Below are positions 1 to 12,600 of a DNA stretch of 64,000 bases, one piece after another; position 1 is the first letter of the stretch; each line of letters starts with the position of its first letter. The DNA comes from Azorinus chamasolen (Eukaryota > Mollusca > Bivalvia > Cardiida > Solecurtidae): assembly GCA_963576725.1 (NCBI GenBank), contig OY755239.1, positions 55,391,640-55,455,639 on the forward strand. Direction: 5' to 3'. A program made the translations under genes and the position numbers. The notes below the pieces were generated by a model. It worked only from the letters and a program-made list of their open reading frames with translations, did no database searches and was not told the origin of the DNA.

Positions 1-250
1 CCACAAAAATGTCACCATTTTTTAACTTTGACCCCGATTGTGACCTTGACCGTTGAGATAGGAACCTGGTGCATTTTCGCGGCACATCGTCTCAAGATCG
101 TGAACATTTGTACCAGGTTATTTTGAAATCCACTCATGTATGTTACAGAGCAGACACGATGAGGGACAGACAGATAAACAGACAGACAGACAGACTGGTT
201 AGTCAGTGTGATTACTACATGCCTCCCTTTAAGGGCATAAAAATAATTTT
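1..250. repeat. dispersed repeat with (CAGA)n stretch
   Basis: Resembles other bivalve-type repeats in the window at 8640-8920 and 47560-47780: a diverged body ('gaaatccactcatg...'), a CAGA microsatellite at about 166-194, and an ending 'tgcctcccttt...gggcataaaa'. Intronic relative to 53BP1. No coding content. Confidence 0.6.
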
Positions 251-500
251 CAGGATTGTCTAGGCAACCATTTATGCAGATGACAATTACTTGGCATTCA
301 AAGAGTCACTATTATAAATGATCTCACTCTTCAGTTTCTACTATAAATACCAAAACATCCTGTGTACATATGCCATTATAAAAATTCAGCTAATATATTA
401 TCATAATGTCATTATTTTTTACGTGAAACGGTTAAGCAATCATGGCTGTGAAGATACGACCTTAATTTTCCTAAAAACTATAAAAGGCTGGATATTTTAC

Positions 501-665
501 CTTCTGCTGCACTCTCATCTGTAGACACATCTAGCGAGGAGTCCTGAAGCAGTTTCTGTTCAAACTCTCGCTGTTCGCAGCTTTTTTCTATATTAGTTAG
601 CAGGAAAGTTAGTCCCCTGAACAGCTTCTTGGTGGGTAGAGGACCAATGTCCTTCTGGAATAGCT
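501..665 (-). CDS. TP53BP1: 53BP1 exon 32, start of BRCT region
   Basis: LFQKDIGPLPTKKLFRGLTF then LLTNIEKSCEQ matches human EEQRGPLPLNKTLFLGYAFL, the first strand of BRCT1. It continues through an acidic loop to DESAAEG. Acceptor ttctgtcttag, donor CAGAAG|GTAAAA. The rest of the tandem BRCT lies beyond position 1. Confidence 0.95.
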
Positions 666-3600
666 CTAAGACAGAAATGGAAATTATTGTTAAAAAAAAA
701 TAAAAAAATATTTTGTTGCACACAGCACTGTAGCATGGTTAATATGTTCAATAACTAAAACTGGCTCCTCTATTTATGAATATCAACTAACACTCTCCCT
801 GTTGTATGTTTATTACAAATTTCAATACCTACTACTGAATATTCATGGGCAAAAGTTATAAGAGGAAGGGTGGATATTGTAGACATTTTGGAAACTAAAG
901 AACCAGATCTATCAAATTCCACAAGCAAAAAGAGCAGACCCTGATCAGACGGCTCCTCTAGGAGCCGTCTGATCTGGGTCTACTCTGTTTGCAGATGCGT
1001 GAAAGCGCGTTTATATCAGGGAAAGGGTTAAACAAAATGTTTTATCAAAAATTACCACTAAAGAAAATCTGATTTGGGTCAGCACCGTTTGCAATGGTCT
1101 TATACACTCAGTTCCCAAACATTAAGGATCAAGAGTGACAACATTGCAAACCAGATGATCATGAAGATTGGCAATTATTTGAAAATCAAGTGCAACTCTA
1201 TAGAAATTTACCTAATAAAAAAACGATTTTTTCTATACATTTGCAAACAAAGCAGACCTAGATCAGACAGCTCCTGTAGAAGCTGTCTGATCAGGGTCTA
1301 CTCTGTAAATGAACATTCATCAGACAAACTGTTAACCATTTACTCCATATATATGACTTTCTACGCCTTTGCAAACAGTGTAGACCCAGATCAGACGGAT
1401 CCTATAGGAGCCGTCTGATCAGGGTCTGCTCCATTTGCTTATGATATAATAGATATGATTTTACATTTCTTGCCATGGCCAACTATTCCTGGGTCCATGT
1501 ACTATTATAACAATTAATCTAATTAATATTCATAATGTTATTATTTTTGGCATAAATATTCATGGAGAAAAGGGTTAAACATTATGGATGAATGTGTGAT
1601 GTTCTTAATACACTATTTGGCCCATAATTATTGAAATTGTGCCACACTGATTTTATAGAGCACCCCATGCTCTGAGTAAATATATTCAGCAGTAAAGGTG
1701 ATGATGATCCTTACTGTCTCTGGCTTTACGAGGGGACCGTCTGGCAGTAAGCGGGGACGATTGTGACGTCTCTATAGGACTCTCGTCAACATCCATCACT
1801 GAAAGAGTACATAAAATTGATAGGTAAATATTTGCATGCAAAGGTACAAATCTGGTGCAAATTTTTCTTCTTTTCTCTTAACCTTTAGCCTGCTATGGAC
1901 CGATGAGTGAATACCAATGCAAACAGTTTGGATCCAGATGAGACGCCGAGTACCTCGGCGCCTCATCAGGATCCAAACTGTTTGACACACTGATTGCATT
2001 TTGGTAGATAAATTGATTATAGCTTGCATTTTGAAAATGTAGTTGGTGAAAAATTCTGTAAAAATAATTTGCTCTGCAGGTTAAAGGTTAAAAAAATACA
2101 GTCACAGTATCCTACCATCGTGATCCTGATGAGAAGTCAGTATGCTCTGTATGACTATAAAAAACACTTTCAAACTATACTTGAATTGTACACCAGTCTT
2201 ATGCAAATTTGAGAAGTATCTAATGCTGAGGTCCAGATAAGATGCGTAAATTAAACATTTTCAAGAAGTTTCACTTCTTTATTTCTCCATCAAACCCCTA
2301 TATTGTGACCACTCTTTAGAACCCTATGTTGTGACCAAACTCTATGTTGTGACCACTCTCTTCGAGACGATTCTAAAGAGTGGTCACAACATGGGGTTTG
2401 GTGGAGAAAGAACGATTTTAGTATTGAGTATACAACTTTATCTGTTGCTCTGTCAAATAGGTAATGGGTGTATTTCATTATTTACTCCATACATATGCCT
2501 TAACGTCTGGTCAGGGTCTGCTTTGTTTGCTTTATGAAATAATATAGATCTGTTATGGTCAAAACATTCTATGTCCATATGCCAACATAAAAACTTCATA
2601 TTCATTATGTCATCATTTTTTTTAAATTAATTGTTGTGTGCGGTGGTCTAGTGGTAATGCGCCTGACTATCAGTCCGGAGGTCCAGGATTCAAATTCCGG
2701 TCCCTCACGAAAATTTCATAGACGTTTTTCATTGTCTCTCACCCGCACCTCCTCTCCACCCTGTGGTTAAATGGGTACCTGTGAGGGTCACTAGCCGGTA
2801 CCGCGACTGCATGATTGCGCCATATGTAAGCAGTGCTCAATATTGTAGACGAACGACTCAATGACCAGGGGAGTAAATGTACAGTCGGCTGAGTGGTCAT
2901 TCGGATTGAAAGTAGACTATAACTAGGTACTTTACTTTAAATAGTCATGAATTAAAGGGTTAACATACAAAGACAAAAGTATCTCACCTTTCCTACGTTT
3001 TGCTGCCATATCAGCCTTGCCTTTCGGGGTCGGGGTGCTTGTGGCCTTTGGTTTCAGCTCATCAATCTTACGTTTGCGCCCTCTACTAGTTGATGGAAGC
3101 TCCTTAGTCTCCCCTGGAGCAACATCGAGTACTTTCTGTTTCTTTGCCGACCTTCTTGGCTGATCAACAAGGTTGTCTATGTATAAAGTAGATCTAGTAA
3201 AGCCCTCTAAACTGGACTATCAGTTTAGTATAAATATCGGTCTTGAATACAGGTGGCAGCTTAATGCAGGGTGAAAGTCATGCAAAAAGCTTCTCTAGAG
3301 GCTTTCTGCATAACTTTCATCCTGCATTAAGCAGCCATCTGCCTAAAAGTATCCAAATTCTTCTCTACTAGAATTCGAGTTTAGAGGGGTTTTACTGTTA
3401 ATTATGATGGATGTGAGTTAATGTGAATTTTATCTGTATTAAAGCTACTGGCAAATATTTTCACCAATGTCGCAGTACAGTAGAAATTCTCTACATCAAC
3501 CGATTAATGAGGTGGTTGCTAAACCCTTTACTCCATAAATATGCCTTTGACCAAACGTTCCTATGTTCAAATTCCTACGTAAATATGCCATTTTAAATAA

Positions 3601-6600
3601 TATACATTAGACCCACAGTTTCTTTAAATACATAAATATTCATGGCCTAAAGGGTTAATGTAGCATGAAATTAATTCAGAAAGTTCCCAAGCCACTGCCT
3701 GCCAAAACACCACCAATTTATACTTCTTTTGAGGGTCATTTATAAGAAGTTTTACAGTAGCAATGATTTCAAGACTCACCTAGACTGACTTCTGCATTGT
3801 TTGCTGAGGGGCCTGGTAGTCCCCCTTGCTGAAGCAGTATCTCGGAGCCTGCATCGGCCATAATACATGCTGCTTGGTCACTAGACAAAATCACTTGGCT
3901 GTGTGAATATCTACAAAAATATCATAGATAGCAATACCAAGCCAATCCACAGCAGTAAAGCTAAAACAATACATATTGAGGGCTTAACCCTTACAAAGCT
4001 GAATTTTCAAATGGACTATTCCAAATTTCAAACAGGTCAAGCTTATGGTGAATATTTAGGGACTTTTCTAAAGAAGAATGTAACATGACAAACAGTGTAG
4101 ACCCTGATGAGAGGCTCCTCTATTAGAGGAGCCCCTCATCAGGGTCTACACTGTTTGCAAAGGACATTAGTAACTTAAGTCCTGCACGGAGCACCATAAG
4201 GTTAATGTAAAGCTACAATCTAAGGGTCAAAACAATGATGACCTTTGCAAACAATTTTGAGGCAAACAACAAATAATCATCTCAACAAGTTAAAACCTCT
4301 CGGTTTATACTTTAATACTATGCAATAATGACATCCAATCTCCTCCCTAATTCTCCCAGAATTATACAATCAGCAGAACCCCTCTAAAGTCTACTCTGTT
4401 TGTTAATGGAATTATATAGATCTGGTAATACAGTTTCTGCAATGGCTGAAAAAGTTTTCTGTGTTTATTATATGCCTACTGAAACCATCTGATTAAGAGC
4501 TGTTCTATTTGCTAATATAATTATTTGGATCTGATTTTACAGTTTCTGTCAAAGCCAAAAATACGGTTCATATACCTTTCTAAAACTCCAGCTCATCAAT
4601 ATTCATGATGTCAAGGAAAAGAATTAACGAAATACATGTAGGCAAATTCAGCAAATTAATATTCATGATGTCATTACAGTAAAACCTCTCTATAATGACC
4701 ATTAAATTGTGTTAATTAGTTGGTATTTTGGGCAGGTGGTTGCTTAAAGCAAGATGAAAGTAAAGCAGAACGCTCCTATCCTAACGCTTCTGTTTTACTT
4801 TCACCTTGCTTTAAGCATCCACCTGCCTTTAACACAAAATACTAAATGTAATTTAGTGGCCGTTATAGAGAGGTTTTACTGTATTTCTTACTTGAATATT
4901 CATGGAGTAAAGGTTTAATGACTAAACATGGTTATCTGTAACCATTTCCCTGTTCAATATTCATGTAAGAAATAATGACTTCATGACCAAAATGTCCTGT
5001 GTTCATGTGCCATTACCAAAATTAATCTTATGAATATTCATAATGTCATTATTTCTGACATGAATATTCATTGAGTGAAGGGTTAGTAAATAGTAGGTAA
5101 ATCCCCAAACAGTCAAACTCAATCTGTAATACCTTCAACAAGATGACACACCCACAAAAGTGATAAAAAACCTATGACCTTGGATAGATTGCCAATAAGG
5201 ACAGTCATGATATAACCCTTTACTCCATAAATACACTTTTCTACGCCTTTGCAAAAAATGTATGAGCCGTCTGATCAGGGTCTGCTCTGTTTGCTAATGA
5301 TGTAATATAGATATGACTACAGCTTCTGCCATGGCCAAAAATCCAGTGTCCATGTCCTATGATAAAAAATAATCTAATATTCATGACATCATCATTTCTT
5401 ACATAAATATTCATGGAGTAAAAGGATAATATGTCTTATCTAATAACAGGCACATAAAAAGCCGGACTAAGCTTTCTTCTGAGCAGAATGTTTGTGTACC
5501 TTCCATGGCCTCCAGTGTCCTTCGCCACAGAGTAGTGGTCAGCCTTCTGACCTGTAATCATTCCACTCTCAAAATCCCCATCCTCCGTAAGAAACAAGAC
5601 ACTCTGGCCCACTGGCAGCCGCTCTATCAACAGGATGTCAGTTGTCCTCACATTCATAGAGTCACCATCGTCAAAGCGGACAGAGCACCTGTAGAATACC
5701 ATGCAAAGAAAATTAACCCATTCCCTCATAGGCTATTTTTAGACTCTTGGCATAAATCTACTGAAAAGGAGCATTTACTAGAGAAAAGAAAATGTTTTAG
5801 AATTGTGTAGTTTTGAAACCATTGTGATAAATAGAACATTTGCTCCTATGGATTTTGGATTTTCTAAAAATCAAAGAACAAACTGAACTGAATGCTACAC
5901 AATACTCATAATGTGGACATTCTGACGTACCAACTGTTTATTTCTCATTAACCCTTTACTTGACTGGGGCGGCTTTGCAAACAGAGTAGACACAGATCAG
6001 AGAGCTCCTGTAGGAGCAGCCTGATCAGGGGTTGCTCTGTTTGCTTATGGGATTATATAGATATGCTTTAACAGTTTCTCCAACAGTCAAAATTTCAAAC
6101 GTTCATATGCCATCATTAAAAATTCTGCTAATTTTTTTTTTTCTTGATCCAATTTGTTCTAACATGATTGCTGTACAGGATATACCATCTTGTTACCTTG
6201 AGAACCTATCAGTTGAAGACTTCAGAGTACCGGGATAGTAAAAATCATCCTTCCACTTGGCTATTACACGGCAACCTACAACACATCAACAGATACACAT
6301 TTTCTAAAACATTACAAAATAGACTCAAATCTGCAGCTGAAACGTAAATTATACAGATACATTAAACCCTTTACTCCATGATTATTCATTATAAAAGAAA
6401 CAATGACATCATGAATAATATGAGTATGGAGAAACTGTAAAATCACATCATTATTATTTCATAAGGAAACAAAGCAGACCCTGATCAGACGATTCCTAAA
6501 GGACCCATCTGATCTGGGTCTACTCTGTTTGCAAAGGAGTATGAGGGTGTATTTATTGACTAAAGAGTTAATCCAAATTTAATTACACTAAACAATTCTA

Positions 6601-9600
6601 TCCAGAGCTTTAGCCTTTACCTCATGAATGTTCATGTAAAAAATAATAACATCATGAATATTTATTAGCTGAATTTTTATATAGGAATATGACTTCAGTA
6701 AAACCTCTCCATAATGGCCACTACATTACATCAAGTATGTCGTGTTAAAGGCAGGTGGCTGCTTAAAGCAAGGTGAAAGTAAAACAGAATGCTCCTATTG
6801 GAGCGTTCTGTTTTACTTTCACCTTGCTTTTAAGCAGTCACCTGCCCTAAATACCAACTAATTAACACAATTTAATGGCCGTTATAGAGAGGTTTTACTG
6901 TACATGGTGTTTTGGCCATGGCAGAAGCTGTAGAATCAAATCAATATAACTGCATAAGCAAACAGAGCAGTCTCTAATCTGACAGCTCCTACAAGAGCCA
7001 TCATATCTGGGTCTACTCTGTCCACAAAGGCATGAAAAGACATCTAATCAGCATGAATGAAATGGTTGTATTAATTGCTAATGTTGTATTTTTCTATGAT
7101 ACTGTTCCCATGTATGTCTACTCGACATACCTACAACTCCTGAGCTGGGCACCAAGCTGTTGTCATTGTTGGGACTGGAGGAACTCACTGCCTGGTCCTG
7201 GTTAGGGAATTCAGAACTGAAACAAACATTATGATTGTGACACTTATAGTACTTATTGTCCAACCTAATCATAATTTGCAAACAACATCAAAGGAAAAAT
7301 GGCAATCATGCATTTGCAAAGCTGCATAGAGCCAGGTCTGCTGCCCATTTGGTACGTGGCATCAGATCAAGATATATATACTGATGATTGTTTAGTAACA
7401 ACTGGTCTTTGTGCGCTGCTACTGCTAACAATGAAGACTCAGATTAGACCTCAGAATATGCTACTACAAATGACTTCAACAAACAAATATTGCGGGTTTT
7501 TTTCAGCTTTTCCCTTTTGCATATACAATGTATATGTAAGAATATTAATAAGCCTAATTTTTTAAACAGCATTTTTCCAACAAAGGAATGTTTGAATGTG
7601 GTGGAACTGTAGAATCTGATCTATTTTATTTCATAAGCAAATAGAGCAGACCTGAACAGTAAAGGGTTAATAAGTAAAATCTGCAATCTTTAGGTTGTCA
7701 GCCTGTTAGAATTCTGAATAATGTTATCTAACAAACCTTGATGGTTTTTTTCTGTTTGCATTGTTTCAAAACCATATTATACAACTGTCAAACAGTTTGG
7801 ATCCTGATAAGATGCACAATTACCAGTATAGACTTTATCCTTTTACCTTATGTCATAACTAGAGCCTGTATGCTTTTTGGTTCTTCTATCCGGGATATAA
7901 GACTGGGTCTCCACTCTACTCTCAGAACTTCCAGTAGACTCTGTAATAGCAACAAACATCCTCATTGTAATGAACATAAGTACAGTAAAACCTCTCTATA
8001 ACGGCCACTAAATTACATCAAGTATTTTATGTTAAAGGCAGGTGGCTGCTTAAAGCAAGGTGAAAATAAAACAGAACGCTCCTAAGCAGCCACCTGCCCT
8101 AAATACCAACTAATTAACACAATTTAATGGCCGTTATAGAGAGGTTTTACTGTACCATTGATTGTTAGTGTAAAGTTTAAGGACAGGAAGTCTATCAATA
8201 GTTAGGTTAACCCTCTACTCCATAGGGATGCCTTCTGGCACCTTTGTAAACAGAGAAGACTTCCTTTGTTAACCCTTTCCCTGTTCTATGTTTATTTCAA
8301 ATTTCAATACCTAATGAATATTCATTAACAAAATAGTTATAAAGAAATATGCAAGGTGGAACATTGTAGACATTTTAGAAAGCAAAGAAACAGATCTATC
8401 AAATTCTGTTAGCAAACAGAGTAGACCCTGATCAGACGGCTCCTCTAGGAGCCGTCTGATCTGGGTCTACTCTGTTTGCAAATGCGTGAAAACACGTTTA
8501 TATGAGGGAAAGGGTTAATATGCCATTATAAAAATCAATTATATTCATGATGACATAATTTTTACAGGAACATTCTTTCGGTAAATATATAGCATGATAT
8601 AACAAGAAATAAGAGTGTGTTTTATTTGCATAGGAGTATTTCAAGGAACACATGTGTCAGCAGCTGAAAATGGGGAATAACTCAAAATGTTGAAATGCAA
8701 TACTTCTGGGCTTTAGCATGTGCTCTTTTACTTATTGCTACCTGAATGTGTGCAAAGTTTAAAGTAAATCCCATTGAGGATAAAAGTTTAATGATGAAAT
8801 CAATGAAATCATGACAAAAAAGTATGACAGACAGAAGGATGGATAGACAGACAGACAGGCAGACACACGTGCACGCACGCACACACGCATGCACACACTG
8901 GAGATGTGACTCCTAAGTGTCACCCTACTTCAGTCTGAAAAGTATCATATGTAAGCCCTTTACCAGACAGAGAATCATTTTTAATCACTTGCAAAAACTA
9001 GTAGACCCAGCCCACACAGCTCATGTTGGAGTTGACTAATCACGGTCTGTCCTGCTTATGAAATAATACTGATCTGATGCCATAAATAGACATTTCAGCA
9101 ATTAGTATTAAGTTATTATTTCTGACATGAATATTCATTAGACAAAGTGTTAGCATGTCAACAACAGCATGAGCACAATATATGTCTTGCTGAAACATGG
9201 TTTATTGGGACTTAACCCTTTTCCTCATATAAACGCTTTTTCACGCATTTGCAAACAGAGTAGACCCAGATCAGACAGCTCCTATACGAGCCGTCTCATC
9301 AGAGTCTGCTCTGTTTGCTTATAGAATTTGATAGATTTGTTTTTTTACTTCCTAAAATGACTACAATATTCCACCTTCCATATTTTATTATAACTATTTT
9401 GTCAATGAATATTCAGTAGGTATTGAAATATTGAATAAACACAGAACAGGGAAAGGGTTAAACACGTTATATGCAAGAACATAGGTCTGATTCAATATAT
9501 TATCCGGATCCAAACCGTTTACAATGCAAATGGTATTTTGTCCGTAGTAAGCAAAAGATTACCAATAGGTTTGGTTCCCTTTTTTTCCTCAGGGCTGGTA

Positions 9601-12600
9601 AACAGAGAGCTGGAAGTTTTGGGGCTCTCCATGCTGGTGGTGCGGCTGTGCAGGTAGCTCCCTGTTTTGTTGATTGTGGACCCCAGTGGTGTTAGCACAA
9701 CTACAACATATCAACCCTTTATTCCATAGTCATGTCTTTTTACCCATTCCCTCATAGGCTATTTTTAGACCCAACCTCTTTGAATAAATCTACTGAAAAG
9801 GAGCATTTACTAGAAAAAGGAGAATATTGTGTATTTTGAAACAGTTGTGATAAATAGTGTATTTGCTCCTATAAATCACAATGGTTTCAAAAAGTGACTT
9901 TTACAGAAGCATTAAAAGTGTCAATATGAGAGAATGGTCTGATCAGGGTCTACTCTGTTTGCTTAATGAACACTATAGATCTGATGCTATAGTATCTGCC
10001 ATAGTCAAAACTTTTCTTGTTCATATGCCATTATAAAAATTCATCTCATTAATATTCTTGATGCCATTATTTTCTACATATTTATTCATGGTGTACCAGA
10101 TTAATTCATGAGCTTCACACTATACAAAGAATACAAATTCTAAACAACTTTTTAAAGATGCTAAGAAACTTTCATCTGCAAAATTATTGTCTACTGAAAT
10201 TCTCAAAGTACATTTTTTTCATTTTTTTCCTTGCACAAAGAGTCAATTTTGATTTTGTTAAGCAACTTCAAAATTCATGAATTCATATACAATATATTTT
10301 TTTATATTTATATATAATATTTCCTTACGTTTTATCTAATATTTGAATTGCAAACTCTTGTGTTAATAATTGGGTGAATTATCATTTTGGTTTAGTATTA
10401 AGACACAGAAAATCAAAATGATTTAACCCATTCCCACATAGGCTATTTTAAGATCCAACCTCTTTGAATAAATCTACCCAAAAGGAACATCTACAAGAGA
10501 AAAGGCAATTTTTAGAATTGTATTGTTATGAAACCATTGTGATAAACAGAGCATTTGCTCCTATGGAGCAAATGCTCTATTTATCACAATGGTTTCAAGA
10601 AGTGACTTTTTTAGGGGTGTAGAAAGGCGTATTTAGGGAGGAAAGGGTTAATGAATGATATAAGAAGCAGGACAGCTCTTCTGATAGGCAACCTATGTAC
10701 CAACTCTTGGAATACTAAATTTTTATAAAGGAATAATTCATTACTGCTGAAAAGCAGAGAAGTTCAGTATTGAAAATTTGCTAGAGGATTTTTAATGTCA
10801 GACAAACATTGCTGACCCTGATCAGAGAATTCCATTAAATTACCATACCTATGATCTGGGACTACATTGTTTGCAAATTCATTAACCCTTTCCCTGTTCT
10901 ATGTTTATTCCAAATGTCAATACCTACTGAATATTCATAGACAACATAGAGCAAAATATGGAAGGTGGAACATTGTAGCCATTTAAGGAACAGATCTATC
11001 AAAAGGAACTGATGTATCAAAATCCATTAGCAAACAGAGCAGACCCTGATCAGATGGCTCCTTTAGAAGCCATCTGATATGGGTCTACTCTGTTTGCAAA
11101 TGCGTGAAAAGGCGTTTATATGAAGGAAAGGGTTAAACTAATTCTCTCGCATTTAAAAGGTTAAAACATTTCATTCTAGTAAAAGTTATCCATCTGGTAC
11201 TTACCTGATGTCTCGGGCAAGTTTGGCGTTAAAGGTGTTGATTTTCGTCTCGTTTTCTGATGCCCTACTTCCATTACCATTTGAGTTTTTGCATTGACCG
11301 GCATTGGTTCACCAGCTCCTAGAGAAACATAATTTTAGCCAGTTAGATACCAAACACAAAATTCTCAAAGAAAAGAGACTAAAACATCTTTATAATGTGT
11401 AAACCACAATTAATCCTTTCCTCCATAAATACGCCTTTCTATGCCTCTGAAAAAGTCACTTTTTGAAACCATTGTGATAAATAGAGCATTTTCTCCTATG
11501 GAGCAAATGCTCTATTTATCTCAATGGTTTCAGAACTAAAAATATCTAAAATGTTCCTATTCTCTAGTTAATGCTCCTTTTTGGTAGATTTATTCAAAGA
11601 CGTTGGGTCTAAAAATAGCTTATGAGGGAATGGGTTAAAACAACCTTTATTGGAAACTGATCATTTTGAAACTATTTGTACACATCAGATAGTCCAAACA
11701 GGACTAAGGAACATCTGAGAATCAAAGTCACTTGTGCTAAAAACTACCTCTATTGCACGGACAGTCTGTACTAGGATTTCACTGATAATTCAAAACATGC
11801 CATTCGACGGCCTAGCATATGTGACCACTGCAGTATATGGCTGTAGGAATTCTGTGACTTCTGTAGAAATGCTACTGGTCATAGAAATTTTCGACCATAC
11901 AACCACCGTGGAAAATGTGACCGAGATATAAAGCAAATTTGAGAAAAATTGGTCAAGAAATAAAAGTGTTAGATGAGCAACAATGTATTATTATACACGG
12001 CCAGACTGACGGATGGACGGCCTGACGGACAGAAGGGTAAAAAACTATATACCCCGTGCAATTTCCTTGCGTGGGGTGTTTATGAAACTGTATTTTGTAA
12101 TTTCACAAGGGTTTATTTCCCAATAATCACATGACAGTTGCGCAATGAAATTCAAAGAATTCAAAGAGCCAAATTCAATGTTGCTATTGAAGTTTTATTC
12201 CATAAATATACACAGTAGAAGCCATCTGATCAGGGTCTGCTCTGTTTGCTTATGAAATAATTCAGATGTGATTCTACAGTTTCTGCTATGGCCAAAACCC
12301 CTGTGTTCATGTTCCATGATAAAAAATAAATCTAAAGGATATTCATGTCATTATTTCTTACATGAATATCCATTGAGTAAAGCGTTAAATTAGAAATTTA
12401 TGAATAAACATGTAATATGGTAATACCTTGTGAGATAGAATGTTTTCTTTGTTCACTGGTATCCATGTCAAGTGATCTTTCAACCTCTGTATGACCTTGA
12501 TCCTTTGATAAAGCTCCTGTCTGATTCAGACTAGTCTGCCTCTCCAAGTTTGAGGTTGCTGTTTGATTTGTACTATTACCCTTTGACCCGAGACTACTGC

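Noticed and set aside
2637..2710. tRNA-like sequence
   Set aside because: A and B boxes are present but it is fused to a SINE body inside a disrupted MITE; treated as a SINE head, not a tRNA gene.
5505..5810. 101-codon plus-strand frame over the Tudor exon
   Set aside because: Antisense of 53BP1 exon 28; the minus-strand Tudor homology is decisive.
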